Of a DNA stretch of 64,000 bases, positions 34,391 through 44,418 are shown in pieces. Made by a program: the position numbers and the translations under genes. Numbering within the stretch: the stretch's first letter is position 1; every line of letters starts with the position of its first letter. The notes beneath the pieces were generated by a model. That model saw only the letters and a program-made list of their open reading frames with translations. It made no database searches and was not told the origin of the DNA. Origin of the DNA: Corinectria fuckeliana (Eukaryota > Ascomycota > Sordariomycetes > Hypocreales > Nectriaceae); the NCBI GenBank assembly GCA_019137255.1, contig WPDH01000092.1, positions 124,001 through 188,000 on the forward strand, in the 5' to 3' direction.

Positions 34391-36756
34391 GGTGAAGAGG
34401 AGATCGAGGGAGATTAATTTTGAGCCAGTTGAGTAAGCCGTGGGGAATGAAAAACAAAGAAGAAGATGGTGGGGGGGTTGGGCCTTTATATGCCCAGAGC
34501 AACATCAGACGATAGGGATCGGTTTCGGTTGAATGACCATTACTTGCTGGTCAAGATCAGTTCATCGTCTTGTATTTGAGCTCACAAATGTGCGGAACGA
34601 GCACGGAATGTTCCCGACTTCAGTAGCCTGGATCTCGCTCCTTGTGGAGGTCCCGTCGTTTGTTTTCTAGAATCCTTGAAAGCTGAAGACCTTTTGAAAC
34701 ATGAAGGGGGTTATTACTGGGCCAAGACAATGTTTCTGCTGGGATAACCCTACTAGGCAGGCCACTTACTCCCGATCACTTCAACTTCAAGCCCGCTACG
34801 AAGTCCTAAGAGAGGAGAATGTTGACGATTGCGGCTGAGTTGCCTGCAGGTTTAGACTACGTGGTCCAATCTTAATTGGCTACGAGTTTCCACTCTCCTC
34901 GGCTCAAGGAATGTTTGTCCCACATGGCCCACACATAGTTGGTCCGAGAGTTTTACGCAGTGTTGCATTGATACTACCTAATGATGTGGGTTGACGGAAC
35001 CGCCGAAAAATGTGTGTTGAAGCAGACGGAAGCTTGAATAGACAGGCCGAGTGCAGGACAAGCTGCAATTAATACACACAAATATCAGAATCTGTACCAT
35101 CAACTCTATTGCCACTTATCTGGACGTAAGTAAAGTGAGAAGTAATGGTGACAAGTCTACTAAGCTTGATTTATAGATCGTTAGCTGCAAAACTGGCCTC
35201 ACGTTCCGTTTGCATTTTCGAGCTATGCAGTTGACGCGTTGGACAACAAACAGCGAAGTATCTTGTTTTGAAACTTTGTTTATCTGCGGAACATGATATA
35301 CCACCGAGCCCCCCCCCGCCCTTATATGGTAATCCTGAGCATTAGCAACATCTTGCGTTGGGTATATTATAGAACCTAACCTGTACACTGTCCTGCGATG
35401 GTGGCCTCTCTTGCTAGCTTAACAGGCACAACAAGAAGCAGCAGGAATTGAATAGCAACCTTATTATCGGCGCAAAAAAAAGAAATTGCTTCTCGCTAAT
35501 TAAGTCGCAAATAAAGTGAAATGGGGGGGTTCGTAGCCGTAGGACAAGGTAGCGATTGGGTGGTAGGGTTGGGAATATCACTCCCCATGACATGACGTCT
35601 TCCTGTTTTCCTCCCCCAAGCTTCTCCGTTCGCGAGCTTTTCCTTCAACTCTGACACTCGCTGTAGAGACATCGACTCTTTAATCTATGCTCATGAACAG
35701 AATGCCTCTGTTTTCTTGGTTGTCTCGCACTGGCCACTGTTCGCCGCAGGACGCATCTAAGCTTTCGCTGGGTGCAAGTCAACTGCCGTTTCTAGGAACC
35801 CTGGTCAACGCATATAGACTCAACTTTAGCTCTCGGGGGCAACTACGGAATGATGCTCATTTTGGGTCGGCACCATCCCTCAAATGCCCTTATAGGCTCT
35901 TTGCATCTCACTCCTCTGCTGCGCGGGGCCAGGAAAGGAACAGTCTAGCTCACCCTGCCCAGGCGCCACTGAGAGGCTCAAGCACTACTCAGTACGGCGC
36001 AGGGACAACTCATTTCAAAGAAGCAACAGCTCCAAGTCGCGTGAGATGCGCACAAGCGCGAGACGAGGCTGCAGTTTCACTGACGCCCATCGTGGCGAGG
36101 ATGATACCCCCATAGTAGTTAGCTAAGTCGTGCTTATCTCGAATGGAAGTTTATTGGTCTATTAGTCGAATGTCTGTGGATCACCTGTGTTAGTTTACTG
36201 TCAGGATTGAACGTTGCTCTTAGTTGATTTCCTGGCTGCTCTGGTTATGACGGGTAGATGAGGACACCTCCCCGCACAACTTTGGCGCACACGCAACACT
36301 AAGTCTCAAGCTATTAATAAATACCAAACCAAGTTACTACAGCTTCCAAGAACGATAAGTGACTGGTGAGTGGTGAACTCAGCGTCGCCTCACGCAGGAA
36401 ACCGATGCAAATATTCTCTTAGTATTTACTTACTGCTGTATTCTCCAACTGTCTCCTCTTGAATACTTTAGACAGCATCGCATAGGATGCATCACTTTCG
36501 TAAGCGAGGACGGGTTCCCAACTACTTAGACGTGGTTTACTTAGACGGCATGAGTTTTGTGAATGTATGAGTTGATGCGAAATTCGACACGAGTAGTTCG
36601 CATCGATAATCCCTCGTGAGGTGACATAATTTGATATCTTGAAGCCTCATTCTATATACATCGTCCAATTGGGCCCGGTTGTCTTAATCAAATTCTCGTA
36701 ATATATTCCCAACGCTGTTCAGTTCTTTAGGAAGTCCGGTGTGCCGGTTTTTAAGA
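34391..36756. other. Intergenic, 2.4 kb
   Basis: The right flank of the glucanase start is its promoter. A 142-codon frame at 35687-36115 has a real ATG but no recognisable domain or fungal-like composition, and was not accepted. Short homopolymer runs occur near 35310 and 35475. Confidence 0.4.
34483..34490 (-). promoter_or_regulatory. TATA-like box of the GH5 gene
   Basis: On the minus strand the site reads TATAAAGG, about 95 bases before the ATG at 34390. Confidence 0.4.
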
Positions 36757-37574
36757 TTACCAGCGGGGACCGGGTCCATGACCACCCTGATGGCCGTATC
36801 CTCCGGGACCGCCGGGACCGCCGGGACCTCCAGGGCCGCCATATCCACCGCCGTGATGTCCATAACCTCCTTGACCACCATGGTGAGAGGGCTCGCCATA
36901 TCCGCCGTGTGGAGGTCTGTCTCGTTGGTCGCGGGAAGAGGGCCTGCCGTATCCTCCATGGGGAGGGCCGCCACGGCGACGGTCGTCACTAGAGTCAGAG
37001 TCACTGCTGCTGGTAGAGTCTCCAGAGAAGGCTCGAGCGCGACCGTCCTTGTGCTGCTTCTTGTTCTTCTTGTGCCTAAGAGAAATATTAGCCTTGGTTT
37101 CACCATAGAGCCTCCTGTTGGAAGGGTTGGAAGCACGTACTTCTTAAACTTGTGCTCAATCATGTTCGCGCCAATCGCACCCGCGGCCGCACCCGCAAGA
37201 CTGCTGAAAAAGCCACCCCCGGCCTTGTGCGCAGCCCAACCAGCCGCACCACCTCCAGCGAGGGTGGCACCTAGACCTCGCTCGCCATCTTGGCCCTGGC
37301 CGTTGCCACCGGGATATGCCTGAGCGTCACCATATTGCCCGCTCTGCTGCTGCTGGGAGTATGATGCCCCGCGGTTGTCGTAGGTGGGTTGTTGAGGGTA
37401 AGTAGATTGGGACTGTTGCTGGCCGTACTGCTGATTGACCGAAGGAATTAGGAAGTGGCTTCGCTTTGTACGTCATGCTTCTCTTGCCTGTTGAGGATAG
37501 CCCTGCTGTTGATTGTAGCCTTGCAGCTGGCTGTTGCCCTGCTGGCCCCCACCGTAGTAGTCCTGAGCCGACAT
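36757..37574 (-). CDS. Glycine-zipper protein with Gln-rich head and Gly/His-rich tail, three exons
   Basis: Exons on the minus strand: 37488-37574, 37141-37430 and 36757-37075, giving 231 residues. The N-terminus is Gln/Tyr/Gly-rich. A central segment (GLGATLAGGGAAGWAAHKAG, then SLAGAAAGAIGANMIEHKFKK) is a glycine zipper of the kind in fungal stress-induced proteins. A basic and then Ser/Asp-rich stretch follows, and the tail is built of GGYG and GGP units, with four GGP repeats in a row. Function is unknown; similar proteins are thought to associate with membranes or walls. Intron 1 (37431-37487) needs a GC donor (CAG|GCAAG): without it an in-frame TGA ends the protein after 33 codons. Intron 2 is 65 bases with a GTACGT donor. 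The composition resembles intrinsically disordered proteins. Confidence 0.8.
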
Positions 37575-39243
37575 ATTTTGTATATGTAAACGTGGGATGT
37601 ATTGATTTTTGGAGTGTTGATAGTCGATATGAAAAGAGATTGTAATCGCGGGGCAGAGTGATAAGGTGTAGTTTGGGATTCCAATTCATGCGAGATCGAG
37701 AAGTCCATCGTCTTTAATACAAGGTCGCGTCACAGGAATAGCAACACTAACTCCCTTCACGTCATACTGGTGGCGCATGATTTACGCAATTCCCCACCTT
37801 GGCGCCGGATGCGTCGGCACCGGCCAAGAGAAGTGTGGCTCGGCATTCTAAGATGTGGTGAGACTGGAGTCACCGGACTAGGCCGCCCGGCTATGCGGCG
37901 TGGCTGAGGTCCTCGCACTCAGAAACCAAGCCGATCTCCCGCGAGTTGGCCGGACTTATCGCCGCCTTTCCCTTGGCTTTGACCCATGAACACGCGGCTG
38001 TCATGACGTTATGTAGCGCCGCAGGAGGCTAGTAGAGTCGGCGATGCCGGAATATCCCACAATGCCAAGCACTCGTTTTCCGGTTAATAATGAACTTATG
38101 CAATAGCTGAAGTGAGGGCCTTGGCATCCATTGTGCAAATACAGAGGACATGGCGGGAAAATAAGAAACTCTTCTCACTATTCGACTGGTTCCGGCCGTG
38201 CTGATTCTCGATATCTACGTGAAAGTCGGTGACATAACCGGACCTGCTTATGAAGTCGATTAGCAAGGGTCCGTCAAAAGACGACAACTTGTCTCTTAAA
38301 TGAAGTTAGGAAATCTTGGTAAACCGACCTACTCTGGCTGCATCTGTCCATTTTCTCACCCTCGTAAGAATTTACGTGGCAGCTACAGAATCCTATGATT
38401 CCTGCCCTACGGCTAACCAGAACTTCCCCTAACTAGCAGGATTCTGTTAGACCCTAGGCATTTATTACTGGTGGACCTTTTTCTCTGGTATTACTCGCTG
38501 GTAGGAGGGGCATTCGGCCTGAGGCGTCTCTCTTTCTGCTAAAACAAGAAGGTAGATCATCACAAATACTGACCTAAAACTACCCTCTTCCCATGGTGTG
38601 TCCAAGAAATCTCAGTTCGTACTTGCTGGCATGTCAGTCTATCAAGATCTGTAAACGACCAAGTTTCCAGTTCTTCTATACCATAGACCCCGGCAGGTCG
38701 AGCCAACTCGTGCTCTGGCGCTTGATCTGACACATTGGCAATTCCTGAAATAGGCCGGCTGACGGGTTTACCGCCGTTGCGTTGTGAAGGCTGCCAAATG
38801 GCCACTTAAATTCAAGTATTACGCGACTGATGATGGCGCTGTTGTGACATGCAGCTCCATGTCACAGATGCGGGCTCGGAAAGCTGCCCACACCATCGGA
38901 CAGTCCTGCTCTAGGATTCTAAGCGCTGGAGACAAGTTTCATTGATAAGATGCTATTAATTGTAGCCAGTAGCATACGTTTCCCGATGATTGTGGTGGAG
39001 GTGCATTTGTTTAGCGCCAACAGCACTTGTTTCGGGTGACGCTAGGACAAGAAACTTGAAGACAGCACCAACCTCAGCATCCCGCTCTGTCATCGGGTTT
39101 GTACAGCATAAAAGGAGAGACAGGCTCGATTTAAATGCACTTCACTCACATCTCCGTCTTTTACTTCGCATTCAAATCTACCTTTGTCTGGACAGTTCAC
39201 TTTCCTGGATCTATCTTCACCATACAAGTCATCACTTACCAAA
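37575..39243. other. Intergenic, 1.7 kb, divergent
   Basis: The region separates the glycine-zipper gene from the small gene at 39244. A TATA-like CATAAAAG lies at about 39108-39115, roughly 130 bases before that ATG. No other feature was recognised. Confidence 0.4.
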
Positions 39244-39613
39244 ATGGGGAAGGGTAGCGACAGCCTGCAGGCCTTCATCCACAGCATTCCAGATGATAAG
39301 ATACTCGGGATTCCTGAGGGCGCGCACACCCTTTACAAAGACACTTACTTTCGGCTTGATCACCAAGGGGTAAGTAGGCCGGTGAAAGATTATTGTCACG
39401 GTCCGTTCCTGCCCCAGTGAAAGCCAATATACTAACAAAACGAAGCTCACCAGTGGAGACCCTCAGTTCTACAGCCTTCAGGTCCGAACCCACAACGATT
39501 CTGCTCTAAAGAACTACAAGAGCACTACTGTGGCGACGGCGCTGGTCCCGACTGATGGATCTTGGACTGCGGATATGATCAGGACTGAGCTGCTCAACAC
39601 GTCAACGGTTTAA
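39244..39613 (+). CDS. Small unknown protein (97 residues), two exons
   Basis: Exons 39244-39369 and 39446-39613. The intron has a GTAAGT donor, an ACTAAC branch-point-like site 11 bases before its end and an AAG acceptor. The second exon uses fungal-type codons throughout and stops cleanly at TAA. The protein begins MGKGSDSLQAFIHSIPDDKI and contains LYKDTYFRLDHQG and SGDPQFYSLQVRTHN; it has no signal peptide, membrane segment or cysteine cluster. No family was recognised. If a CAG acceptor a few bases further on were used, the frame would change and end sooner, so the AAG model is preferred. It converges with the APH-like kinase gene 260 bases away. A cytosolic protein is likely. Confidence 0.6.
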
Positions 39614-39874
39614 TGTCATCTTACATTCATTGTATTGATGTATGGATAATGTAAATTAAGCCTTATCCTCTCATTTAGCTATCTCTACGTTGTGCTTGCT
39701 AGGGGCAAGAACGGTTGTGTTTTCTTGGAAATAGAATCAACATCTAAGAATTCGCTAAAGAGTCCCAGCCTAGATGCACAAGTGTAGTAGAGGGAATGAA
39801 TGGTGAATTCGTTCTTCGAATATATTATTACCCCAATTGGAGAATACAGTCTCGCCAGATTAACTGTGACCTCT

Positions 39875-41143
39875 TCAAGGCGCGTCAATTCCCTCATTAA
39901 GGCTCTTCACATTTTCTGCTCCCGAAGCTATATCTCCAATCCACCCAATGATGTCTCGTGCAAATAATTCGTCATCACAATTCTGCACAGCAGCGTCCAA
40001 ATCTCTCTTAACCTGGCTTGCGTTGAAAACCTCCAACCAACTGGGTTCTAGTCGACCCATCTCGGCAATAAACTCCCTACGCAAAACTGTGGCTTCGTAT
40101 TCCCACAAGTGTTGCCAGTATAACTCGCTTATCTCTCCGTCGGGCTCATGGTGATATCTTTTGGTATCAGGCTGTGAGGTTCTGGATGGGCCGTCTAGGA
40201 ATGATGGATAGGAGCATGCTTTCCATAGCGGCAACGCCGTGACGCACTCCCAGTCCAAGACACCCGTCATTTCTCCTTCGTCGTTGACAAGAATGTTGTA
40301 TTGAGAGAGGTCGTCATGAAAGAGTATCGAGGGTTCGAGATGGTCGTTTCTTGCCGGTAGGATCACTGAAACTAGAGGTTTGAGCTTGTTGATAATACCC
40401 AGTGTTCTCGTGGCGTCGTCGATGGCACACTCCCCATCCCCACTGCTGGGGCCGTCAGGGTATTTGGCCAGAGTTGACTCGCAGTCGTGTTCGCTAAGAG
40501 CAATACGGGCGTCTATCCAGTCGCGGCTCGAACTAAAGGGACCTCGATTGATATTCTGGTGAATATGATCTCCCCAAAAGAAATCCATAGAAACGATGCG
40601 ACCAACGTCGGGAATTGGTTTCTCGTCAGAAGCGTTGGTATAGATGTTACCAATTCCGCGAAACTGGTTCCGGAACAAGCAGGCTGAATGTTTCGCAAGC
40701 TGTCGAACCAATGTTGATTTGGTAGACAATGGGAGACCTTGCAAGCAATCGCCAAGAGGCTTCCCAGGGAGCTTTGTCATCAGGATCCACTCAAACCCTA
40801 CAGGATTGTCTCGGGTAGATTTCGAAGTTATGATCCTTGGGACCGGAAGCTCCGAGGTGCGACGAATCCATTCAACTGTGGCAATTTCGCTGGCTGTCTT
40901 GTAATATGGATCGACGGGTAGAGAAACACGCATGACAAGAAACTGTTCGCCGATGCGGACCTCATAGAGTTTGTTTAGGGCACCTTGGGCGAGAAAGACG
41001 ACCTTTAAAGTCCCGGGATAGTTAAGCTTCTCAATAGCACGTTCGATAGCTTCGAGGTCTGGTTCTCGGGTCCATCGCGGTTCGGCGGCGAGGAGCTTGT
41101 CAACCCATTCGAGTCCACTTAGATCTGGTTTGTCCAGCGACAT
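39875..41143 (-). CDS. Aminoglycoside phosphotransferase (APH) family protein
   Basis: A single exon of 422 residues. The N-lobe has LAQGALNKLYEV and the lysine-position strand EQFLVMRVSLP; FEWILMTKLPGKPLG is the hinge. The catalytic loop FHDDLSQYNILV holds the HxD and Asn residues and GVLDWECVTALPL carries the metal-binding Asp. These are standard for the fungal APH/choline-kinase-like family, which phosphorylates small hydroxyl compounds; real substrates in fungi are mostly unknown and antibiotic resistance should not be assumed. The length is usual and no motif is missing, in contrast with the kinase-like relic at 883-1286. No clear partner gene adjoins it. Confidence 0.85.
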   Translation of the reverse strand: MSLDKPDLSGLEWVDKLLAAEPRWTREPDLEAIERAIEKLNYPGTLKVVFLAQGALNKLYEVRIGEQFLVMRVSLPVDPYYKTASEIATVEWIRRTSELPVPRIITSKSTRDNPVGFEWILMTKLPGKPLGDCLQGLPLSTKSTLVRQLAKHSACLFRNQFRGIGNIYTNASDEKPIPDVGRIVSMDFFWGDHIHQNINRGPFSSSRDWIDARIALSEHDCESTLAKYPDGPSSGDGECAIDDATRTLGIINKLKPLVSVILPARNDHLEPSILFHDDLSQYNILVNDEGEMTGVLDWECVTALPLWKACSYPSFLDGPSRTSQPDTKRYHHEPDGEISELYWQHLWEYEATVLRREFIAEMGRLEPSWLEVFNASQVKRDLDAAVQNCDDELFARDIIGWIGDIASGAENVKSLNEGIDAP

Positions 41144-42765
41144 TGTGTCGTTTGAGGTAGGAGAGCGCTCGGTCCGCTAATTTGAGTGAAATGTAATCGT
41201 GCAAGGTTGATGTTAAAGTGATAACCGCTTTGTTGTGTGGGAGCCGTTTTCAAGGGCGGCTATTTTTACAGCCACTCATGAGCGACGCGGATTAATCTTA
41301 ATCCCGCTACTGGTCCAACGCTTTGTCATTTCACGTCAACTATTTCTGCCACCCGGTTTCTCATGACCAAAGCCTAGCTACGGTGCCGAGGCGATATATA
41401 GAGACTTCCAATTCATTACTGTATTTTACTGTTAAACGTATATTACTTTTATCACAGCTTTTTTCTAGCTTGCAATAATCAGTGTATGAATATTATACTA
41501 AAAGCTATAATTATTTGTTAATTAACTATATACTTTTATTAAATAGTATGCCTTTTTAGTAATAAAGAAATCAACAATAGAAAGCACCTTCTTCAATCTA
41601 CCATACATGTCGTCCCTAGGCAAATTGCACTCCAGCCTCTATAGCTGGACTTTTGATATCTAAAAGTTACGGCAAGGTCTTTGTCACGTTCAAGCGTTAT
41701 GTCGAGTATCTTTCGAAGCTACTTGGGCCTCACCTTCGGGCCTTTGGCTGTGATTAGAAAAGCGATCACTGTTATCAGCTAGAAAAAAAACCGGGCAAAG
41801 GGTTAGGGTGTAACAGCACGGAAGATAGCCCGGAGTCACCAAAGATGTTGGCTGCAAGATGAATGCATGGCCCACTCTGACTTATCACAAATAGCTTCGG
41901 ATGTGAATCCAAATAGAGGGAATTTCGCCGCTCGGCGGACCCTTAATGAGTCTTGGAAGGCGGGTTCAATATCCCAAAATAGCTGAGCCAGGAATTTAAC
42001 CGATGTGATCGGCGTGACTCGCCAACCTGCCTGGAGGGGATCGTGCAATGAAACCTTGGTGCATCTGCCTGTTGGTCTGTTCCGACTACTAAACGATGTT
42101 TATCGTCAGTAACGTTTCATTTCTGTTCCGGTCTGACCCGCTGCTGTTGGCAGAGCTGTTCGGCAACGAGGCCGGGCTGAGCGACGCCGTTCTATCGAAG
42201 AGAAAAGACGTCCAACGTAGTGTCGAAACCTAGGCTTCTGTTGACATAAATTTCTAAGCGAGGTTGAGATCGATTGTATCATGAAATCAAGGTATGAGCC
42301 TTGTGAAGGTTATTTAGCTACTCTTAGTATTATAAGCCTATGCTGCTCAAAGGATCCGCCATGGTGAATGAGTGACGATATCTCCGTAGATAAGATCTGC
42401 AGTAAGGTGGGAACCCCACATAGCGGCTTCCTGCATCTCGTGTAGGGGAGTTTTCATTTTGCAAGCGTCAGCGCCCTGTTAAGCTAAGTCATCAAGTAGA
42501 GGTTGCTGCCTGGAGTTCTCATGATATGAATCGTCATGTGGAATTTACCTGTGGTTTAGGCTTTAGTTAAGGTGCTCTTGCGATTGGTTGATTGTCGCTG
42601 GGTAAAGTCACATACCATTATGCACACGTTTGTGAAATCCAGGGATTAGGCAGATATATTTGGCGTCATCTTCCATATTCTCGACTTGAGCCTAGATAAT
42701 TACATTCGAAGAGCATTCACATCACAATTTCAGCCCCTATACAGGGCAGCGAAGAATAAAAAAAC
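41144..42765. other. Intergenic, with an AT-rich island
   Basis: Bases about 41400-41570 are strongly AT-rich, similar in texture to bases 1-120, and may be a RIP-mutated repeat remnant. Otherwise no coding or structured signal was found. Confidence 0.45.
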
Positions 42766-43623
42766 ATGCTGCGAGACCATGATCTTGCCAAGTCACCAGC
42801 GGTACTGGCGGACCTCGTCTGGACAAACACTGAGTCCAGCAACCCACCATTTAGGAGGACCTGGCAGGACCGTATCCGAGATGCCGTCTCCTACTGCGGC
42901 ATAACCAGGGAACCACTATCAGCAGCCTGGCTATTTGATGGCCGGCCCTGTCGAGTACTGCTATGCGGCTTAGACTATGCTGGCAAGTCAACCCTGTTGG
43001 CAAACCAACTCTCCTCCTATGGAGGAAGAGACATCGCGACTAGCAGCCTTTACTATGGACTACCAGTAGAGAGGCTTGCGTTCTCGTCCACGTTATTTAT
43101 GACCTTGGAGGTTGGGTACCACTGCCCCCGCTACGTCACACGCTTGATCCAGGGCTGCGTTCGAGGCTGTACTGCGCTCGTGTGGGTTATGGATGCCTAT
43201 GACAGGGACAGATTCCTTGAGGCCTTGCACGAGCTCCGTTGCCACATCTCAGAGGGAGCTGCTCCAAATCACGCACCGTTTCTGATACTCGCAAACAAGC
43301 AGCGCGGCCCAGAGAGCACGCTGACCCATAATAATGATAGGGGTTGATATCTACCGAAGAATTCCTGATTAAAGCGCGACAAGTCTGTGGCTCTCTCATG
43401 GAAAGCCGACTATGGGTAAGAGCTTGAAACAGTGCCAACGGAATTGATAATTTGATAATGAGGTGGTGCTAACGGTCATGTGCAGCATATTGCGGCGACC
43501 GATGCTATCACCGGCAAGGGGGTTATGGAAGCCTTCAGGTGGCTCAATGAGGCCATAATGAATCCACAAGGATATCTCAAGAGCCAGGGGACGTGGAACG
43601 AGAAGTCGAAGAGCCCATGCTGA
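42766..43623 (+). pseudogene. ARF-like small GTPase, divergent and frameshifted
   Basis: The first frame holds CRVLLCGLDYAGKSTLLANQ, an ARF-type P-loop (GLDxAGKS/T), then MTLEVGYHCPRY where ARF proteins have DVGG, then CTALVWVMDAYDRDRFLEAL and FLILANKQ, the guanine-specificity region without its usual Asp. This frame stops at 43347. Another frame resumes with STEEFLIKARQVCGSLMESR, ends at a GTAAGA donor (43416), and after a 70-base intron with a CTAAC branch site continues HIAATDAITGKGVMEAFRWL to the stop at 43621-43623. The second part is the normal C-terminal ARF helix region. The junction near 43320-43350 has no usable GT donor, so a small indel is likely. The weak switch II and NKxD motifs suggest either a pseudogene or an odd pseudo-GTPase. 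Confidence 0.55.
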
Positions 43624-44418
43624 TACCTCCACCCTGTTTAATGCTCGGGCACCCAGCACATTTACTGTCCTGTTGGGACAGTAGCTGCAAGTGCATATTC
43701 TCCGGCACAACACTAGGATTATGCTTACAGCAGTTGAAAGTTATTGATTTTGGTCTTTACCACAATCTCGGGGGACATCCATTCGGCATCGTAAAACTCA
43801 TCTGACGGTATGCATCAATTCTTCGAACGGGCTTCTTCGTGCCATCTGATCTATAGTCCCACATCCCTTCAATGCCCACTAGACTTATAGTTCCTTACAG
43901 AGATGCGACTGGATGTCGTCGGACATTAGATGTATAGGAAAGGGTGGGCTACTATCCGATAAATGAATTGGACGGGTAGAAACGTGGTAGTGCATAGGTG
44001 ATGACATACTGGGATCGTGGTTAACTAAAATACAAAGAAGATGTGTTATCGGATGCAGCTTAGACTCTTCTATTGATATTCCGTTAAACCTTCGATAATG
44101 ATTAATATCAGCCTATAACTGTCATACTAGGATGAAAGTTTTCACCCCTTGTGGTCACAGCAGGGAAGTTATTTGCAACAAGCCGCGGTGTCCGTATAAT
44201 CCAGGAACCGGCCCGAAAAGTCGTATCTAGAAAGTGGTTTCAGGGATTTAGTGGGCCTCTGCAGGAGCTCATTCCCCATGTCTAGAGTGTCTTATCGCAT
44301 CATTAGGTATATATTACTGCCTTAACTCGCTCTTCTGGTTCGAAATCTGCTGAATCAACATCCAAGGCTTCCCACTCATTGCGCTGAGACGACCGACGCC
44401 TAGAACCGACTCCCCAAC
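43624..44418. other. Intergenic
   Basis: About 800 bases without coding signal. It lies between two decayed genes. Confidence 0.4.

Noticed and set aside
35687..36115. 142-codon frame with an ATG
   Set aside because: There is no domain, no signal peptide and no codon pattern like the accepted genes.
39875..41143. Antibiotic-resistance gene
   Set aside because: Fungal APH-fold proteins are a large family with other or unknown substrates; the name does not show resistance.
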